Shown here one piece after another: positions 1 to 9,487 of a DNA stretch of 64,000 bases. The notes beneath the pieces were generated by a model. That model was not told where the DNA came from. It ran no database searches and saw nothing but the letters and a program-made list of their open reading frames with translations. Position numbers and translations under genes: made by a program. Position 1 is the stretch's first letter. Each line of letters starts with the position of its first letter. Source of the DNA: ENR-C20 sp942493145. Its GTDB lineage: Bacteria > Bacillota > Clostridia > Acetivibrionales > DTU013. Location of the stretch: contig OW818679.1 of assembly GCA_942493145.1 (NCBI GenBank), positions 1,798,001-1,862,000 of the forward strand, read 5' to 3'.

Positions 1-2
1 TT

Positions 3-197
3 TTTCAAAACCTGAACAGGGAGGGAGCCACTATTATCCTTGTAACTCATGAAGCGGATATTTCCTTACATACGAAGAGGATGGTCAAATTCAGGGATGG
101 ACGTCTCACAACCGACCAGGCCATTGAGAATCCTATAGATGCCAGGGATTCAATCAGGATGAGAACTGATACTGAAACAAGCGAACAGGTTCATTAG
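3..197 (+). CDS. ABC transporter ATPase, C-terminal end (partial, MacB/LolD type)
   Basis: Only the last 64 codons of this gene lie in the window, open from the left edge to a TAG stop. The readable part contains ATIILVTHEAD, the strand and H-loop histidine that follow the Walker B region in ABC ATPases, and then a MVKFRDGRL segment typical of MacB/LolD-family ATPases. The tail after it is hydrophilic. The Yip1 protein, membrane-fusion protein and MacB-type permease that follow on the same strand support a MacAB-like tripartite exporter without an outer-membrane component. The substrate cannot be told from sequence. Confidence 0.85.
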   Translation, partial: FQNLNREGATIILVTHEADISLHTKRMVKFRDGRLTTDQAIENPIDARDSIRMRTDTETSEQVH

Positions 198-240
198 ATG
201 ATAAAGTTGATCAGAATATAATGGAAAGGTCGGGTTGTTG

Positions 241-993
241 ATGTCTCATATGGAAATCGAGGCTGTTGAAACAGAAATCAAAGTGAATAGGATGAACTTT
301 TTTGAAAGGGTTACCGGAATAGTCATATCACCTGGTAGGGTAATGGCGGACCTTGCAGAAAAGCCAAGGATATTATTTCCCCTTTTTCTGATAGCCTTAC
401 AAATTATCGTTGTGTATTCGCTGAGGCTTTCTTTGTTTAAGGATTCGCTTATACAATCTTATTCAGCACAATCAGGTTATCTCGAGTCGCTTAGCGGAAA
501 TGCAATGACGCCTGAAATGCTGGAGAAATCCGTACAGCAAGGCCTGGTATGGGGCTTGGCCTCATTGCCGATAAGTTCTCTTTTAATGTGGCTGGTGATA
601 ACATTGATTTTCTTTGCAGTCATTAAAATCGGTGGTGGAGAAGGCAGGTTCAAGCACTATCTATCGGTGATCGGTTATTCACATGTGATTTATGCACTTT
701 ATCTCCTGCTGGTCCTTATCATATCTTTTTTTACCGGAAGCCTCTATATAGACATTCCCCTGACAAGCTTTGCAAACCTTTTGGGAAGTGATATGAAGGG
801 AACCTTCTTATTTGGTATCATGAAAGGGCTGGATGTATTCTCCATCTGGCAGTATGTGGTCATGGCCATAGGATTGGCGACAGTCAGCAAATTCAGAAAA
901 AAATATGTCTGCTACATCTTTGTGGCAGTGTTCTTTATAATAGGTCTTGCTATTGCAGGAACTGGTGAACTGGCTTTGGGAAAGCTTATGTAA
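241..993 (+). CDS. Yip1-domain integral membrane protein
   Basis: A 250-residue polytopic membrane protein. A short hydrophilic N-terminus is followed by NFFERVTGIVISP, a common opening of bacterial Yip1-family proteins, and then about five hydrophobic segments (near residues 40-60, 110-135, 150-175, 200-220 and 230-245). Start choice is uncertain: GGAAAGG at 223-229 could serve TTG 235 or ATG 241, and I chose the ATG. It lies between the ABC ATPase and the membrane-fusion protein, so it is probably an accessory of that exporter. Yip1 proteins in Firmicutes often neighbour ABC export genes, but their role is not established. Family call is moderate; function is inference. Confidence 0.65.
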   Translation: MSHMEIEAVETEIKVNRMNFFERVTGIVISPGRVMADLAEKPRILFPLFLIALQIIVVYSLRLSLFKDSLIQSYSAQSGYLESLSGNAMTPEMLEKSVQQGLVWGLASLPISSLLMWLVITLIFFAVIKIGGGEGRFKHYLSVIGYSHVIYALYLLLVLIISFFTGSLYIDIPLTSFANLLGSDMKGTFLFGIMKGLDVFSIWQYVVMAIGLATVSKFRKKYVCYIFVAVFFIIGLAIAGTGELALGKLM

Positions 994-1042
994 TATAATT
1001 GGGGTGGCATTTGATTGGCTCACCTGAGGCATGGGAGGAAAT

Positions 1043-2320
1043 ATGAAAAAGAAACTGATAATCGGTTTGATAATAACTGTAGCTATAGCGGGGTTTGTTA
1101 TACTGGCCATACTTAAAAGCACAGGAGCATCATCGGGATTTGGCGGGAATGCATATTCAGTAGAAGTAGAGACTGTCGTAAAGGGTGAAATATCTTCCTA
1201 TGTATCGGCAAACGGTATCATTGAAGACAAGGAGAAGGCGGAAATCTATTTCGACAGTACGCTTAAGGTGAGGGAAATACTGACGGTCGAAGGGCAAAAG
1301 GTCACCAGAGGTCAGAAAGTACTCGATCTTGATACCGATTCGCTGAAGGCTGAACTTAAAAAGCTGATGGTAAACAAGTCCATACAGGAAATATCTCTGG
1401 ATTCAAGTGCCTCTGATGTAAGCGTGAAAAGTGCTGAATCAGCCGTTGACTCGGCAAAGAGGGCTTATGAAGACAGCTTTGAGACATATGAAGAAAACAA
1501 GGATAAATATTTAGCCGGTGCAATTACCAAAGAGCAGATTGAGATGTCCGAGGACTCGATGAAGACTGCCGAAGCCGCATACAATAATGCAAGGAATTCA
1601 TATGAAGCAGCAATGGACAGCAGGAGGATCACCAGGCTGACAGCTGAAGAGAACCTCAGGATAATTGAGATTTCCATAAATGAATTGGAAAAGCAGATCA
1701 ATAGTATCGAAGAAAGCATGATGAGCCCCATGGATGGAATCGTGGCTGCAATCAATGTGGAAAAGGGTGCCTTTACATCTGCAATGCAGCCTGCTTACAA
1801 GGTTATAGACCCAGACAGACTCCAGGTAAAAGCGTATGTCAAGGAATATGATTCAAAAAGCGTTATGGCTGGTCAAAACGTCAGGATTACCGGAGATGCA
1901 ATAGATGACAGTGAAGAAGTGACGGGCAGGATCATGTCGGTTTCGCCGTCTGCCTTTACAAATGCTACTACCTCAGGAAATGAGACTGTTGTAGAGATAA
2001 TCGTATCCATCGATAATGTGGTGGGTAATCTGAAACCCGGCCTGAATGTGACCTGTGACATATACACAGTGGATAAAAAAGACGTCATTATAATTCCAAT
2101 GGAAGCAATCACCTATGATAAGGATGGAAACAAAAAGGTATTCATAGTGAATACTGAAACAAATACCATGGTGGAAAAGCAAATCGAAACCGGCATCAAC
2201 TCCGACATGAGTGTCGAGGTGCTTGAAGGACTAAGCGAAGGTGATGTCCTGATACTTGAACACCAGCCTTCATTTAAGGATGGCGTCAAGGTGAAGATAT
2301 CAGAAGAAGGAACAAAGTGA
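1043..2320 (+). CDS. membrane-fusion (HlyD/MacA-like) protein of an ABC exporter
   Basis: A 425-residue periplasmic-adaptor-like protein. ATG 1043 is preferred over ATG 1031 because GGGAGGAA at 1033-1040 sits just before it and the protein then opens with a clean MKKK plus hydrophobic anchor. Residues ~40-100 form the first half of a lipoyl/barrel-sandwich domain, ~100-220 are a long Ala/Glu/Ser-rich coiled-coil hairpin, and the second lipoyl half follows (SPMDGIVAAINVEKG). Beta-barrel and membrane-proximal domains finish the protein (LKPGLNVTCDI, IIIPMEAI). This is the MacA/YknX architecture. It connects to the MacB-type permease that starts 10 nt downstream. Likely exports a peptide, lipid-like compound or antibiotic, but the substrate is unknown. 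Confidence 0.88.
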   Translation: MKKKLIIGLIITVAIAGFVILAILKSTGASSGFGGNAYSVEVETVVKGEISSYVSANGIIEDKEKAEIYFDSTLKVREILTVEGQKVTRGQKVLDLDTDSLKAELKKLMVNKSIQEISLDSSASDVSVKSAESAVDSAKRAYEDSFETYEENKDKYLAGAITKEQIEMSEDSMKTAEAAYNNARNSYEAAMDSRRITRLTAEENLRIIEISINELEKQINSIEESMMSPMDGIVAAINVEKGAFTSAMQPAYKVIDPDRLQVKAYVKEYDSKSVMAGQNVRITGDAIDDSEEVTGRIMSVSPSAFTNATTSGNETVVEIIVSIDNVVGNLKPGLNVTCDIYTVDKKDVIIIPMEAITYDKDGNKKVFIVNTETNTMVEKQIETGINSDMSVEVLEGLSEGDVLILEHQPSFKDGVKVKISEEGTK

Positions 2321-2330
2321 GGTAGGACGG

Positions 2331-3545
2331 ATGAATTTTGCTGAAAGCTTCAAGCAGGCATTTGACAGCCTTAAATCAAATAAACTCAGATCCATTCTTA
2401 CCATGGTTGGAATAGTTATGGGCGTATTTTCCGTAATTACCATAATGGCTATCGGAAGTGCGGCTGAATCCTATATGAACAGCCAGTTTGAGAAGATAGG
2501 TGCCAATACCATCTCAATATCATATAAAACCAATACTGTGAGCCAGCAGGAATGGCTGACACTTGACGATATGGAGACGGTCAAGAAAGCGGCACCGGAG
2601 ATCAAGAACATAGCTACGGTCATTCAGCGGTCAGGAACTGTCAGGATCGAAAACAAGACCAGGGACGCTATCGTATTTGGCGTGTCATCACAATACAGGA
2701 ACTTTGACCTGATAGATATGGCAGAAGGAAGATTCATCAGTGACTTTGACGTTGATGCGAAATCCAAGGTAGTCATTGTGGATGAAAACTTTGTAGAAAA
2801 ATATTTTCCCTATAATGATAGCGTCATAGGGAAGATGTTATCACTCAGGACTTCTTCCGGAAGTTCGTTAAACCTAAAGATTATCGGCGTGAAGGAGAGT
2901 GGCGACGATCTTTTCGGAGCCGTGATGAGCAATGAGAACATACCTGCGATGATCTACCTGCCGGTGACCACCGTTCAATCCATGTATCCCAATGGAGTCA
3001 GGCTTGAAACCATCTCCGTTTCAGTATTGGAGAAGGAAAGTTTGAGAGAGGTCGGAAGCAGGATTGTCAAAGCACTTGAGCTGAAACATGGGAAAGAAGA
3101 CATCTACATGGCTCAGAACTCTGCAGATATGCAAAAGGCCATAGGAGACGTGCTGTCGGTCATATCTTCGGTACTGCTGGTAATTGCTATAATAACTCTG
3201 ATTGTAGGGGGCATTGGCATTGTTAATATATTGCTTGTATCCGTTACCGAGAGGATAAGGGAGATTGGCATAAGGAAGGCCCTCGGCGCCCAAAAAAGAG
3301 ACATAATATTTCAATTCATTACAGAATCTATTATTATGACGGGACTGAGCGGCATTGTGGGAATATTACTTGGTGTAATCGCTGGCAACGTCATAGCTTC
3401 GATAATCAAGATACCGCCAATGGTGGATATCAAGGTTATAATACTGGCCTTTACGGGCTCTGTCGCGCTGGGACTGATATTCGGCGTATATCCTGCAAAA
3501 AGGGCTGCCGACCTGGACCCGATAGAATCACTGAGATACGAGTGA
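2331..3545 (+). CDS. MacB-like ABC transporter permease (FtsX domain)
   Basis: A 404-residue permease. An N-terminal transmembrane helix (residues ~20-45, LTMVGIVMGVFSVITIMAI) is followed by a large extracytoplasmic MacB_PCD domain (about 50-250). Three more helices form the FtsX domain, and the conserved coupling segment TERIREIGIRKALGA links the first two of them. The C-terminus ends DLDPIESLRYE, as in many MacB/YknZ proteins. Family members couple ATP hydrolysis to mechanotransmission through the membrane-fusion partner rather than moving substrate through a classical pore. It is the last gene of the operon and ends convergently with the EamA gene. Confidence 0.9.
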   Translation: MNFAESFKQAFDSLKSNKLRSILTMVGIVMGVFSVITIMAIGSAAESYMNSQFEKIGANTISISYKTNTVSQQEWLTLDDMETVKKAAPEIKNIATVIQRSGTVRIENKTRDAIVFGVSSQYRNFDLIDMAEGRFISDFDVDAKSKVVIVDENFVEKYFPYNDSVIGKMLSLRTSSGSSLNLKIIGVKESGDDLFGAVMSNENIPAMIYLPVTTVQSMYPNGVRLETISVSVLEKESLREVGSRIVKALELKHGKEDIYMAQNSADMQKAIGDVLSVISSVLLVIAIITLIVGGIGIVNILLVSVTERIREIGIRKALGAQKRDIIFQFITESIIMTGLSGIVGILLGVIAGNVIASIIKIPPMVDIKVIILAFTGSVALGLIFGVYPAKRAADLDPIESLRYE

Positions 3546-3577
3546 TTGTCTGGACTATAGCGAAATCGGGTCTGGAA

Positions 3578-3991
3578 TCATATCACCAGTATGATTCCAA
3601 GCATTACAAAGCAGGCGCCTATCGCCCTTATCAACGTTAATTTTTCACCCAGGAAGAGTACTGCACATAATATGGTTATCAAGGGGGAACTGGACATTAT
3701 TATGGTGACCAGCGAGACATCCCCCTTTTTTATTGCATAATAATAGGCCAGGTCACCTATAAGTGTAGCCAGAAGAGCTTCTACAGCTATAAGGATCCAG
3801 GAATTGGCCGGGATGCTTGAAACCTTCGAGAAGCTCCCACTGCCGATAAGCCAAACACAAACTATGCTTGAAGCGAATATTGTTCGCAGCATCAACCCAG
3901 CCAGAGGGTCAACATTCTTTAACCCGATTTTGGCGAAAATTGGTGCAATGCCCCAACAAACCATTCCGAATAGTGCTAGTAAAAATACCAT
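3578..3991 (-). CDS. single-EamA-domain (half-size DMT) transporter
   Basis: A 137-residue membrane protein with four or five hydrophobic helices, matching one EamA repeat of the drug/metabolite transporter superfamily: GMVCWGIAPIFAKIGL near the start and the family-typical LGEKLTLIRAIGACFVMLGI at the end. Full-length DMT proteins have two such repeats, so this belongs to the half-size class that works as a dimer. The start is set by a strong GGAGGTGGCAGGAGG stretch directly before ATG 3991. Substrate unknown. The stop codon lies inside a 9-bp inverted repeat (3574-3598) located between two convergent genes. Confidence 0.82.
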   Translation of the reverse strand: MVFLLALFGMVCWGIAPIFAKIGLKNVDPLAGLMLRTIFASSIVCVWLIGSGSFSKVSSIPANSWILIAVEALLATLIGDLAYYYAIKKGDVSLVTIIMSSSPLITILCAVLFLGEKLTLIRAIGACFVMLGIILVI

Positions 3992-4136
3992 CCTCCTGCC
4001 ACCTCCTGTTTTCTTGTTCACAAACACAAAGGCTCCCTTCGGGCATTCACAAAGAAAATATGCCGGATAATCCATTTTTAGTACACCTTCTTTTTTCGCG
4101 TAAATCTGAGGTTATATTCCTGACTATTGAGGATAA

Positions 4137-4414
4137 TAATTAGGGGCTGCTGAACGGATAAGTATTTATCCGTTCAGTGAAAGCACAGCCTTCAAGTGAA
4201 CTCAAAAGTCTGGCAATACAGATGCTTTTGAGTTCACCAGCCCATAATTATCGGCGGCTGAACCGGCATAACAGCGAAGTTCCTAATGGTTATGCCGAAT
4301 CAGGTGCAAGCATTATCAATGCTATTGTAAGAAATGCTTGCACCTGAACGATACAAAAATGTCCTGTAAGTGCTATGATTAGACATTTTTGTATAGTTCA
4401 GCAAGCCCTAATTA
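4137..4414. mobile_element. MITE-like element made of nested palindromes
   Basis: A 278-bp non-coding element bounded by 19-bp terminal inverted repeats that match at 17 positions (4137-4155 and 4396-4414; left end TAATTAGGGGCTGCTGAAC). Inside lie five consecutive stem-loops, all perfect: 12-bp arms at 4150-4177, 13-bp at 4196-4237, 9-bp at 4264-4297, 14-bp at 4301-4346 and 13-bp at 4351-4394. The whole could fold as a closed multi-branch structure. No open reading frame is present. It fills the gap between divergent eamA-like and VanW genes. It could be a non-autonomous transposon or a structured RNA; no transposase is in the window. Confidence 0.6.
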
Positions 4415-4470
4415 GAGCTTGTTCTTTCAGCAAGTCCTGATCCTGATAAGATATGTGGAGGTTTATTGAT

Positions 4471-5403
4471 ATGCAAGTCAAAGCAATCGCGGCCGTTATG
4501 GCAATTCTGTCGCTGACCCTTGTGCCGCCGCAATTGGGCAATGCGGCAGAAGGCAATACATGGGCTGTTGAGCCGGCATCAGGCGATCAGGAAGAATACC
4601 TGGAGATGATTTCTGCAGCGGAATATCAGGACAGAAAACCGGCAGTATCTGGCCCGTATAAAGAAGTACCCTGGACTTTGAATGAGAAGTTTCAGACTGC
4701 TTTGGAAGCGAATCCGGTAAATGTTTTGAAGGCTGCATACAGGACTGTCCTTCATGATCCCCTGCCGGGAGAAGAATATAATGTCCATCTTGCAGCGGAA
4801 ATGCTATGCGGTATCCTCATCGAGCCAGGGGCAGTATTTTCACAGAACCAATCAATAGGTCCGTATACAGCAGAAAGAGGATTCCGGTGGGGGCCAACTT
4901 ATGCTAATGGAGAACTCATAAAGACAATTGGCGGCGGGGTGTGTAAAATCGCATCCACTCTTTATAACACGGCTGTCCTGAGTAATCTGGAAATAGTCGA
5001 AAGGTACAACCACACCATGCCTGTGCCATATGTGCCATACGGTCAGGATGCGACCGTATCATACGGCATCAAGGATATGAAGTTCAGGAATGACAGCGGT
5101 GAACCATTGATGATTTGGGCACAGGGCATTGACAATGTGCTGTATATCGCCATTTATGGCAGAACTAACGCACCTTTGGTAGAGTGGAGGCATCAGGTAA
5201 TAGGAACCACTAAAGCATCAAAGACCTACAAATACAACAACGGCCTTGCAACAGGGATTGAAAGGGTATTGCTCGAAGGTATGGATGGAATGAAGGTGAA
5301 ATCATGGGTCACAATAACAGACGGAGGGCAGGTAACTGAAAAATTCATGGGAGTCAGCACGTATAAGCCCATGCCATGGCTGATAGAGAGGGGCGGGGGT
5401 TAG
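4471..5403 (+). CDS. secreted VanW-domain protein
   Basis: A 310-residue protein. ATG 4471 is chosen because GGAGGT lies 9 nt upstream and a signal peptide then begins at once (MQVKAIAAVMAILSLTL, cleavage probably after NAA). The VanW-like domain occupies about residues 110-240: hallmarks are PGAVFSQNQSIGPYTAERGF, the GGGVCKIASTLYN motif with its invariant Cys, and RYNHTMPVPYVPYGQDATV. VanW proteins are named from vancomycin-resistance clusters, but most are housekeeping proteins of unknown role, probably linked to the cell wall. No van genes are nearby. A C-terminal beta-rich tail follows. Confidence 0.82.
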   Translation: MQVKAIAAVMAILSLTLVPPQLGNAAEGNTWAVEPASGDQEEYLEMISAAEYQDRKPAVSGPYKEVPWTLNEKFQTALEANPVNVLKAAYRTVLHDPLPGEEYNVHLAAEMLCGILIEPGAVFSQNQSIGPYTAERGFRWGPTYANGELIKTIGGGVCKIASTLYNTAVLSNLEIVERYNHTMPVPYVPYGQDATVSYGIKDMKFRNDSGEPLMIWAQGIDNVLYIAIYGRTNAPLVEWRHQVIGTTKASKTYKYNNGLATGIERVLLEGMDGMKVKSWVTITDGGQVTEKFMGVSTYKPMPWLIERGGG

Positions 5404-5446
5404 GGACAAGCCGAATAATATATGGCTATGTTAATTAATGATCATG

Positions 5447-6634
5447 CTAATATATGGCCATGAATGAAACAGAATTACGGCCCTTTTCCTTGGATCTGTA
5501 AAGACCTTCATCAGCAACCTCAAAAAGTTCCTTGATAGTCAGACCGCATTCGGGATATGCTGCAATTCCCATTGATATGGTTACCTTCGGATTTGTTTGT
5601 TCTTCGATTTTTTTCCTGAAGCGTTCTGCCACCTGAATAGCATTCGTGACAGTGGTTCCCGGTAAAAGGACCAAAAATTCATCTCCTCCATACCTTCCAA
5701 TGATGTCAAAGTCCCTGAAGCTTTTTTTTGTAAGCAGTGCAACGGTTTTAATACATTTGTCTCCCATAAGGTGACCCATGGTATCGTTTATGTTTTTAAA
5801 ATTGTCTATATCAAACAAAAGAATTGTGAATTCCATTTTTGGCCGGCTGACTATCTGGTTTTCAATTGCATCATAAATCGCAACCTTGTTCAGCAATTTT
5901 GTCATTGCATCTGTCTTGGTCTTTTTAAGAAGGCTTTCATTAACGCGCTCAATTTCCATTATCCTCTTTTTTACTTCATAATCTATTGAACGTTCGATGA
6001 CCGACTGCTTTTTGTTTGCATCATCCACGCGGGACAACATGTCTTTCATGTATTCATCGTGAAGATATACAGCAAAAAGTATAAAGGAAGATAGCTTAAG
6101 GGCAAGCAGAGAATAAGTGAATAAATCATTTCTATAAAGCATCCCTACAGGATGGCTACCCACAGCGGCTAGTAATACAGCCCAAAACAAAAGGCCCTTC
6201 AACGCTTTTTCGTTTCGGAGGAAATAAAGCAGGGCAGCAAGTACAACTAGAATTACAATAAGTGGATTCTGATATTCTGATAAAAAATATTGCAGGAAGA
6301 CAAGGCTGTGGCATGAGAAAATGAGTAAAAGCGAAAACAGGGGGAATAAGACGGCATAAAGCTTGAATTGATTCTTTTTGGGCTTTATGATGATGACCAC
6401 CAGTATAAGGAACAAAAGTGATGTTTCCGACAAAGCCAGCAATGAAACTGAAACAATCTTCTTCTGTGCCAGGAATGCAGCTGAAGACAGCATTAGCGGA
6501 CTGACAAAAGAGATCCCCAACAGCCTCGAGAAGGTCGAAGCATTGCGAAACCATAATGCGGCTGAAACAAGTAAAAACGAGAAGCAGACGGAAATCAAAA
6601 GATCCGACTGCTCTACTGTTGTAACAAAAAACAT
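5447..6634 (-). CDS. membrane-bound diguanylate cyclase (GGDEF)
   Basis: A 395-residue protein. About six to eight hydrophobic helices fill residues 10-200 as an unrecognised membrane sensor. A short linker, probably coiled coil, leads to a GGDEF domain at ~230-395. The catalytic GRYGGDEF motif is intact, and an RDFD I-site lies exactly five residues before it, so product inhibition by cyclic di-GMP is expected. It synthesises c-di-GMP from two GTP. No EAL domain or PilZ protein is nearby. It faces the M16 peptidase gene divergently across an AT-rich gap (6635-6879) in which I recognise no riboswitch. Confidence 0.9.
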   Translation of the reverse strand: MFFVTTVEQSDLLISVCFSFLLVSAALWFRNASTFSRLLGISFVSPLMLSSAAFLAQKKIVSVSLLALSETSLLFLILVVIIIKPKKNQFKLYAVLFPLFSLLLIFSCHSLVFLQYFLSEYQNPLIVILVVLAALLYFLRNEKALKGLLFWAVLLAAVGSHPVGMLYRNDLFTYSLLALKLSSFILFAVYLHDEYMKDMLSRVDDANKKQSVIERSIDYEVKKRIMEIERVNESLLKKTKTDAMTKLLNKVAIYDAIENQIVSRPKMEFTILLFDIDNFKNINDTMGHLMGDKCIKTVALLTKKSFRDFDIIGRYGGDEFLVLLPGTTVTNAIQVAERFRKKIEEQTNPKVTISMGIAAYPECGLTIKELFEVADEGLYRSKEKGRNSVSFMAIY

Positions 6635-6879
6635 CAGAGCAAGCCCCCAAATGACACTTTTTTTATATATACCCTATATTATAACCGAAAGCTCGCAGTT
6701 ACAACATATTTTTACCTGGCATGGGATAAATGGCCTTTTCTGCACTTCTCCAAAAGGATCCATTGATATATAATATTGAATATTATAGGGTGTAGAATCA
6801 ATACTATGTGTTGTAGAACAAAAATTAGAAGAATAGGCGCTTAATGCTTATTTGGCCAATTGGACAAGGAGGTAACGAA

Positions 6880-8184
6880 TTGGAAGCCATAAAAGAAAAG
6901 CAGGTTGAAGAAATAGCATATAAAGTTGCATCCTTCAATGGGATAGATATCTTCTGGATAAAGACAGAAAAATTCAAGACCAACAGCATCAATATCTATT
7001 TCCTGGACAATCTGACAAGGGAAAATGTTACGAAGAATGCATTGCTGCCGGCAGTCTTGCGGAGGGGAAGCTCGGGGCACCCGACATTCCGTGACATTGC
7101 AATGAGGCTGGAGGAGCTTTATGGCTCAAGCTTTGACTGCGATGTTTCAAAAAAAGGTGAGATCCAGATAATACAGTTTTATACCGAGTTCCTGTCGGAT
7201 AAATATGCTGGAACCGGATCAAGGCAGTTCGAGAATGCATCCGATCTTTTGTTTGAGATAATGAGTCAGCCCCTTCTGAAGGATGGTTGCTTTCTAAAGG
7301 AATATGTCGATCTTGAAAAAGACAATTTAAAAAAACTCATCGGCAACAGGGTGAATGACAAAATGCAATACAGCCTTGAAAGATGCTTTGACGAAATGTG
7401 CCGGAATGAACCCTACGGCATCTATGAATATGGAATTGTGGAAGACCTGGAAAGAATAACACCCCAGGAACTGTTGAGTCATTTCAGGCAGGTTCTTGCA
7501 ACATATCCGGCAAAAGTGTATATCACCGGCGATATGGATGAGGACAGGATCATGAAGGTAGTCGCCAGACTTTCAACCATGGAGCGGGGAGAAATCAAGA
7601 CAATCCTTAAAAACAAAGTTGAGAGGGACGTGGCTTCGGTTTCTGAAATAACCGAGAAGTTGAATATTTCACAGGGAAAGCTTTCCCTGGGCTTCAGGAC
7701 CAATATATCGGCAGACAGCCAGGATTATTACACGCTAATGGTATATAACGGCATACTTGGCGGTGGTATGCATTCGAAATTATTCCAGAATGTCCGGGAA
7801 AAGGCGAGCCTTGCGTATTATGCATATTCAAGGATGGAAAAATACAAAGGTTTAATGGTGGTAAGCAGCGGAATCGAAATTGCGAACAAGGAAAAGGCAA
7901 AAGAAATCGTCCTTCAACAATTGGAGGATATAAGGAATGGTAAAATATCCGATCAGGAATTCGACTCAACTATCAAGACTATAGAAACGGGGCTGAAATC
8001 ACTCAGGGACGGCCAGATGCAGATAGTGGACTTCAATCTGGGACAGGAGGTGGCCGGTACTGACGACAGCTTTGAGACATTGATCGAGAAGGTGAAGAAG
8101 GTTGGACGGGATGATATTGTGGCAATAGCACCCAAAATCGTTCTGGACACAGTGTATTTCCTCACATCGGTGGAAGGAGTATAG
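6880..8184 (+). CDS. M16-family peptidase-like protein, non-catalytic partner (YmfF type)
   Basis: About 434 residues with the two-lobed M16 (insulinase/pitrilysin) fold. The start is set at TTG 6880: AAGGAGGT at 6866-6873 sits 6 nt before it, whereas ATG 6844 has no ribosome site. The zinc motif HxxEH is absent; the equivalent segment reads GHPTFRDIAMRLEELYG. This is therefore probably the inactive partner of the active gene directly downstream, as in B. subtilis ymfF/ymfH. The C-terminal half keeps the M16 sequence FRTNISADSQDYYTLMVYN and the GGGMHSKLFQNVREK substrate-chamber segment. Confidence 0.85.
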   Translation: MEAIKEKQVEEIAYKVASFNGIDIFWIKTEKFKTNSINIYFLDNLTRENVTKNALLPAVLRRGSSGHPTFRDIAMRLEELYGSSFDCDVSKKGEIQIIQFYTEFLSDKYAGTGSRQFENASDLLFEIMSQPLLKDGCFLKEYVDLEKDNLKKLIGNRVNDKMQYSLERCFDEMCRNEPYGIYEYGIVEDLERITPQELLSHFRQVLATYPAKVYITGDMDEDRIMKVVARLSTMERGEIKTILKNKVERDVASVSEITEKLNISQGKLSLGFRTNISADSQDYYTLMVYNGILGGGMHSKLFQNVREKASLAYYAYSRMEKYKGLMVVSSGIEIANKEKAKEIVLQQLEDIRNGKISDQEFDSTIKTIETGLKSLRDGQMQIVDFNLGQEVAGTDDSFETLIEKVKKVGRDDIVAIAPKIVLDTVYFLTSVEGV

Positions 8185-9471
8185 ATGATGGATATTGAAA
8201 AGATTGAATATAAAAGCGTGAATGAAATACTGTATGGCTACAGGCATAAAAGCGGCCTTAAGGCCTTCGTCATACCTAAAAAAGGCTATTCAAAGAAATA
8301 TGCCACATTTTCCACCCATTACGGGTCCATAGACAATGAATTTGTAATACCGGGAGAGTCCAATCCCACAAGGGTGCCTGATGGAGTTGCACATTTCCTC
8401 GAGCATAAGCTGTTTGAACAGAAGGATGGAAGCGTAATGGATAAATTCTCGAAGCTGGGATCAAGTCCAAATGCATATACCAGCTTTAACCAGACCGTTT
8501 ACCTTTTTTCATGTACTGACGGATTTGAGGAAAATTTCAAGCTGCTGACAGATTATGTCCAGAATCCATGGATAACTGAAGAGAGTGTTGAAAAGGAGAA
8601 GGGGATCATTGGCCAGGAAATCAGCATGTATCAGGATGATCCGGGTTGGAGGGCATATTTCAATCTTCTGAAGGCTTTCTATGTAAACACTCCTGTCCGT
8701 ATAGACATAGCAGGGTCTTTGGAAAGCATTTCGAAGATAGACAGGGATGTGCTGTACAAATGCTACAACACCTTCTACCATCCTTCAAACATGGCTATTC
8801 TTGTCGTTGGTGATGTTGACCCTGAAAAGGTATTTGAAATGGTTGAGGCAGGCATAAGGGACGTGGCTGAAATACCGGAAATAAAAAGGATATTTCCTGA
8901 AGAACCTGAGATACTGGCAGGTAATTATGCCGAGCAGGCTCTGTCTGTTTCAATGCCCATGTTCAATATGGGATACAAGGATAACAGTCTGGCAACTGAA
9001 GGAATTGAGACACTTAAACAGGAAGTCGCAGTAAGGATACTATTGGATATGCTAATGGGGAGGAGCTCTGAATTTTACAACCGGATGTATAATGAAGGCC
9101 TTATCAACTCTTCGTTTGAATGGGATTATACAAATGAGAGAAATTACGCCTTTTCAATGTTTGGAGGCGAATCTACCGATCCGGTACGGGTACGGGACGA
9201 ATTCCTTGCATTGGTCGAATCGGTAAAAAGGGACGGTCTGGACAGGGAAGCCTGTACCAGGGTAAGGAAGGCATTGAAGGGAAGGTTCATGAGGCGTTTC
9301 AATTCTCCGGAGAGGATTTCCCATACTTTCATTTCAGTGTTTTTCAAGGGAGTCAATATGTTTGATTATTCCGATGTTTATGATAAAATAACCTTTGAAT
9401 ATATAGACGAGGTATTCAGACGGCATTTCAACCCTGATAACCTTGCTTTATCGGTAATTAAACCTTTGTGA
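8185..9471 (+). CDS. M16-family zinc metalloprotease (YmfH type)
   Basis: A 428-residue active M16 peptidase. The zinc-binding HxxEH motif is intact as GVAHFLEHKLFEQ, and the remote glutamate helix follows about 75 residues later (EKEKGIIGQEISMYQDDPGW). The ATG lies one base after the stop of the previous gene, with GGAAGGAG upstream, so the two are translationally coupled. The pair probably forms a heterodimeric peptidase; in B. subtilis the equivalent genes are implicated in processing secreted peptides. It is followed by lgt. Confidence 0.9.
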   Translation: MMDIEKIEYKSVNEILYGYRHKSGLKAFVIPKKGYSKKYATFSTHYGSIDNEFVIPGESNPTRVPDGVAHFLEHKLFEQKDGSVMDKFSKLGSSPNAYTSFNQTVYLFSCTDGFEENFKLLTDYVQNPWITEESVEKEKGIIGQEISMYQDDPGWRAYFNLLKAFYVNTPVRIDIAGSLESISKIDRDVLYKCYNTFYHPSNMAILVVGDVDPEKVFEMVEAGIRDVAEIPEIKRIFPEEPEILAGNYAEQALSVSMPMFNMGYKDNSLATEGIETLKQEVAVRILLDMLMGRSSEFYNRMYNEGLINSSFEWDYTNERNYAFSMFGGESTDPVRVRDEFLALVESVKRDGLDREACTRVRKALKGRFMRRFNSPERISHTFISVFFKGVNMFDYSDVYDKITFEYIDEVFRRHFNPDNLALSVIKPL

Positions 9472-9487
9472 GGGGGAAAATATAACT

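Noticed and set aside
4471..5403. Vancomycin-resistance cluster
   Set aside because: VanW-domain proteins are widespread; no vanH, vanA/B, vanX or vanRS homologues are nearby.
6635..6879. Cyclic di-GMP riboswitch near the diguanylate cyclase
   Set aside because: No GEMM-like conserved core was recognised in this AT-rich gap.
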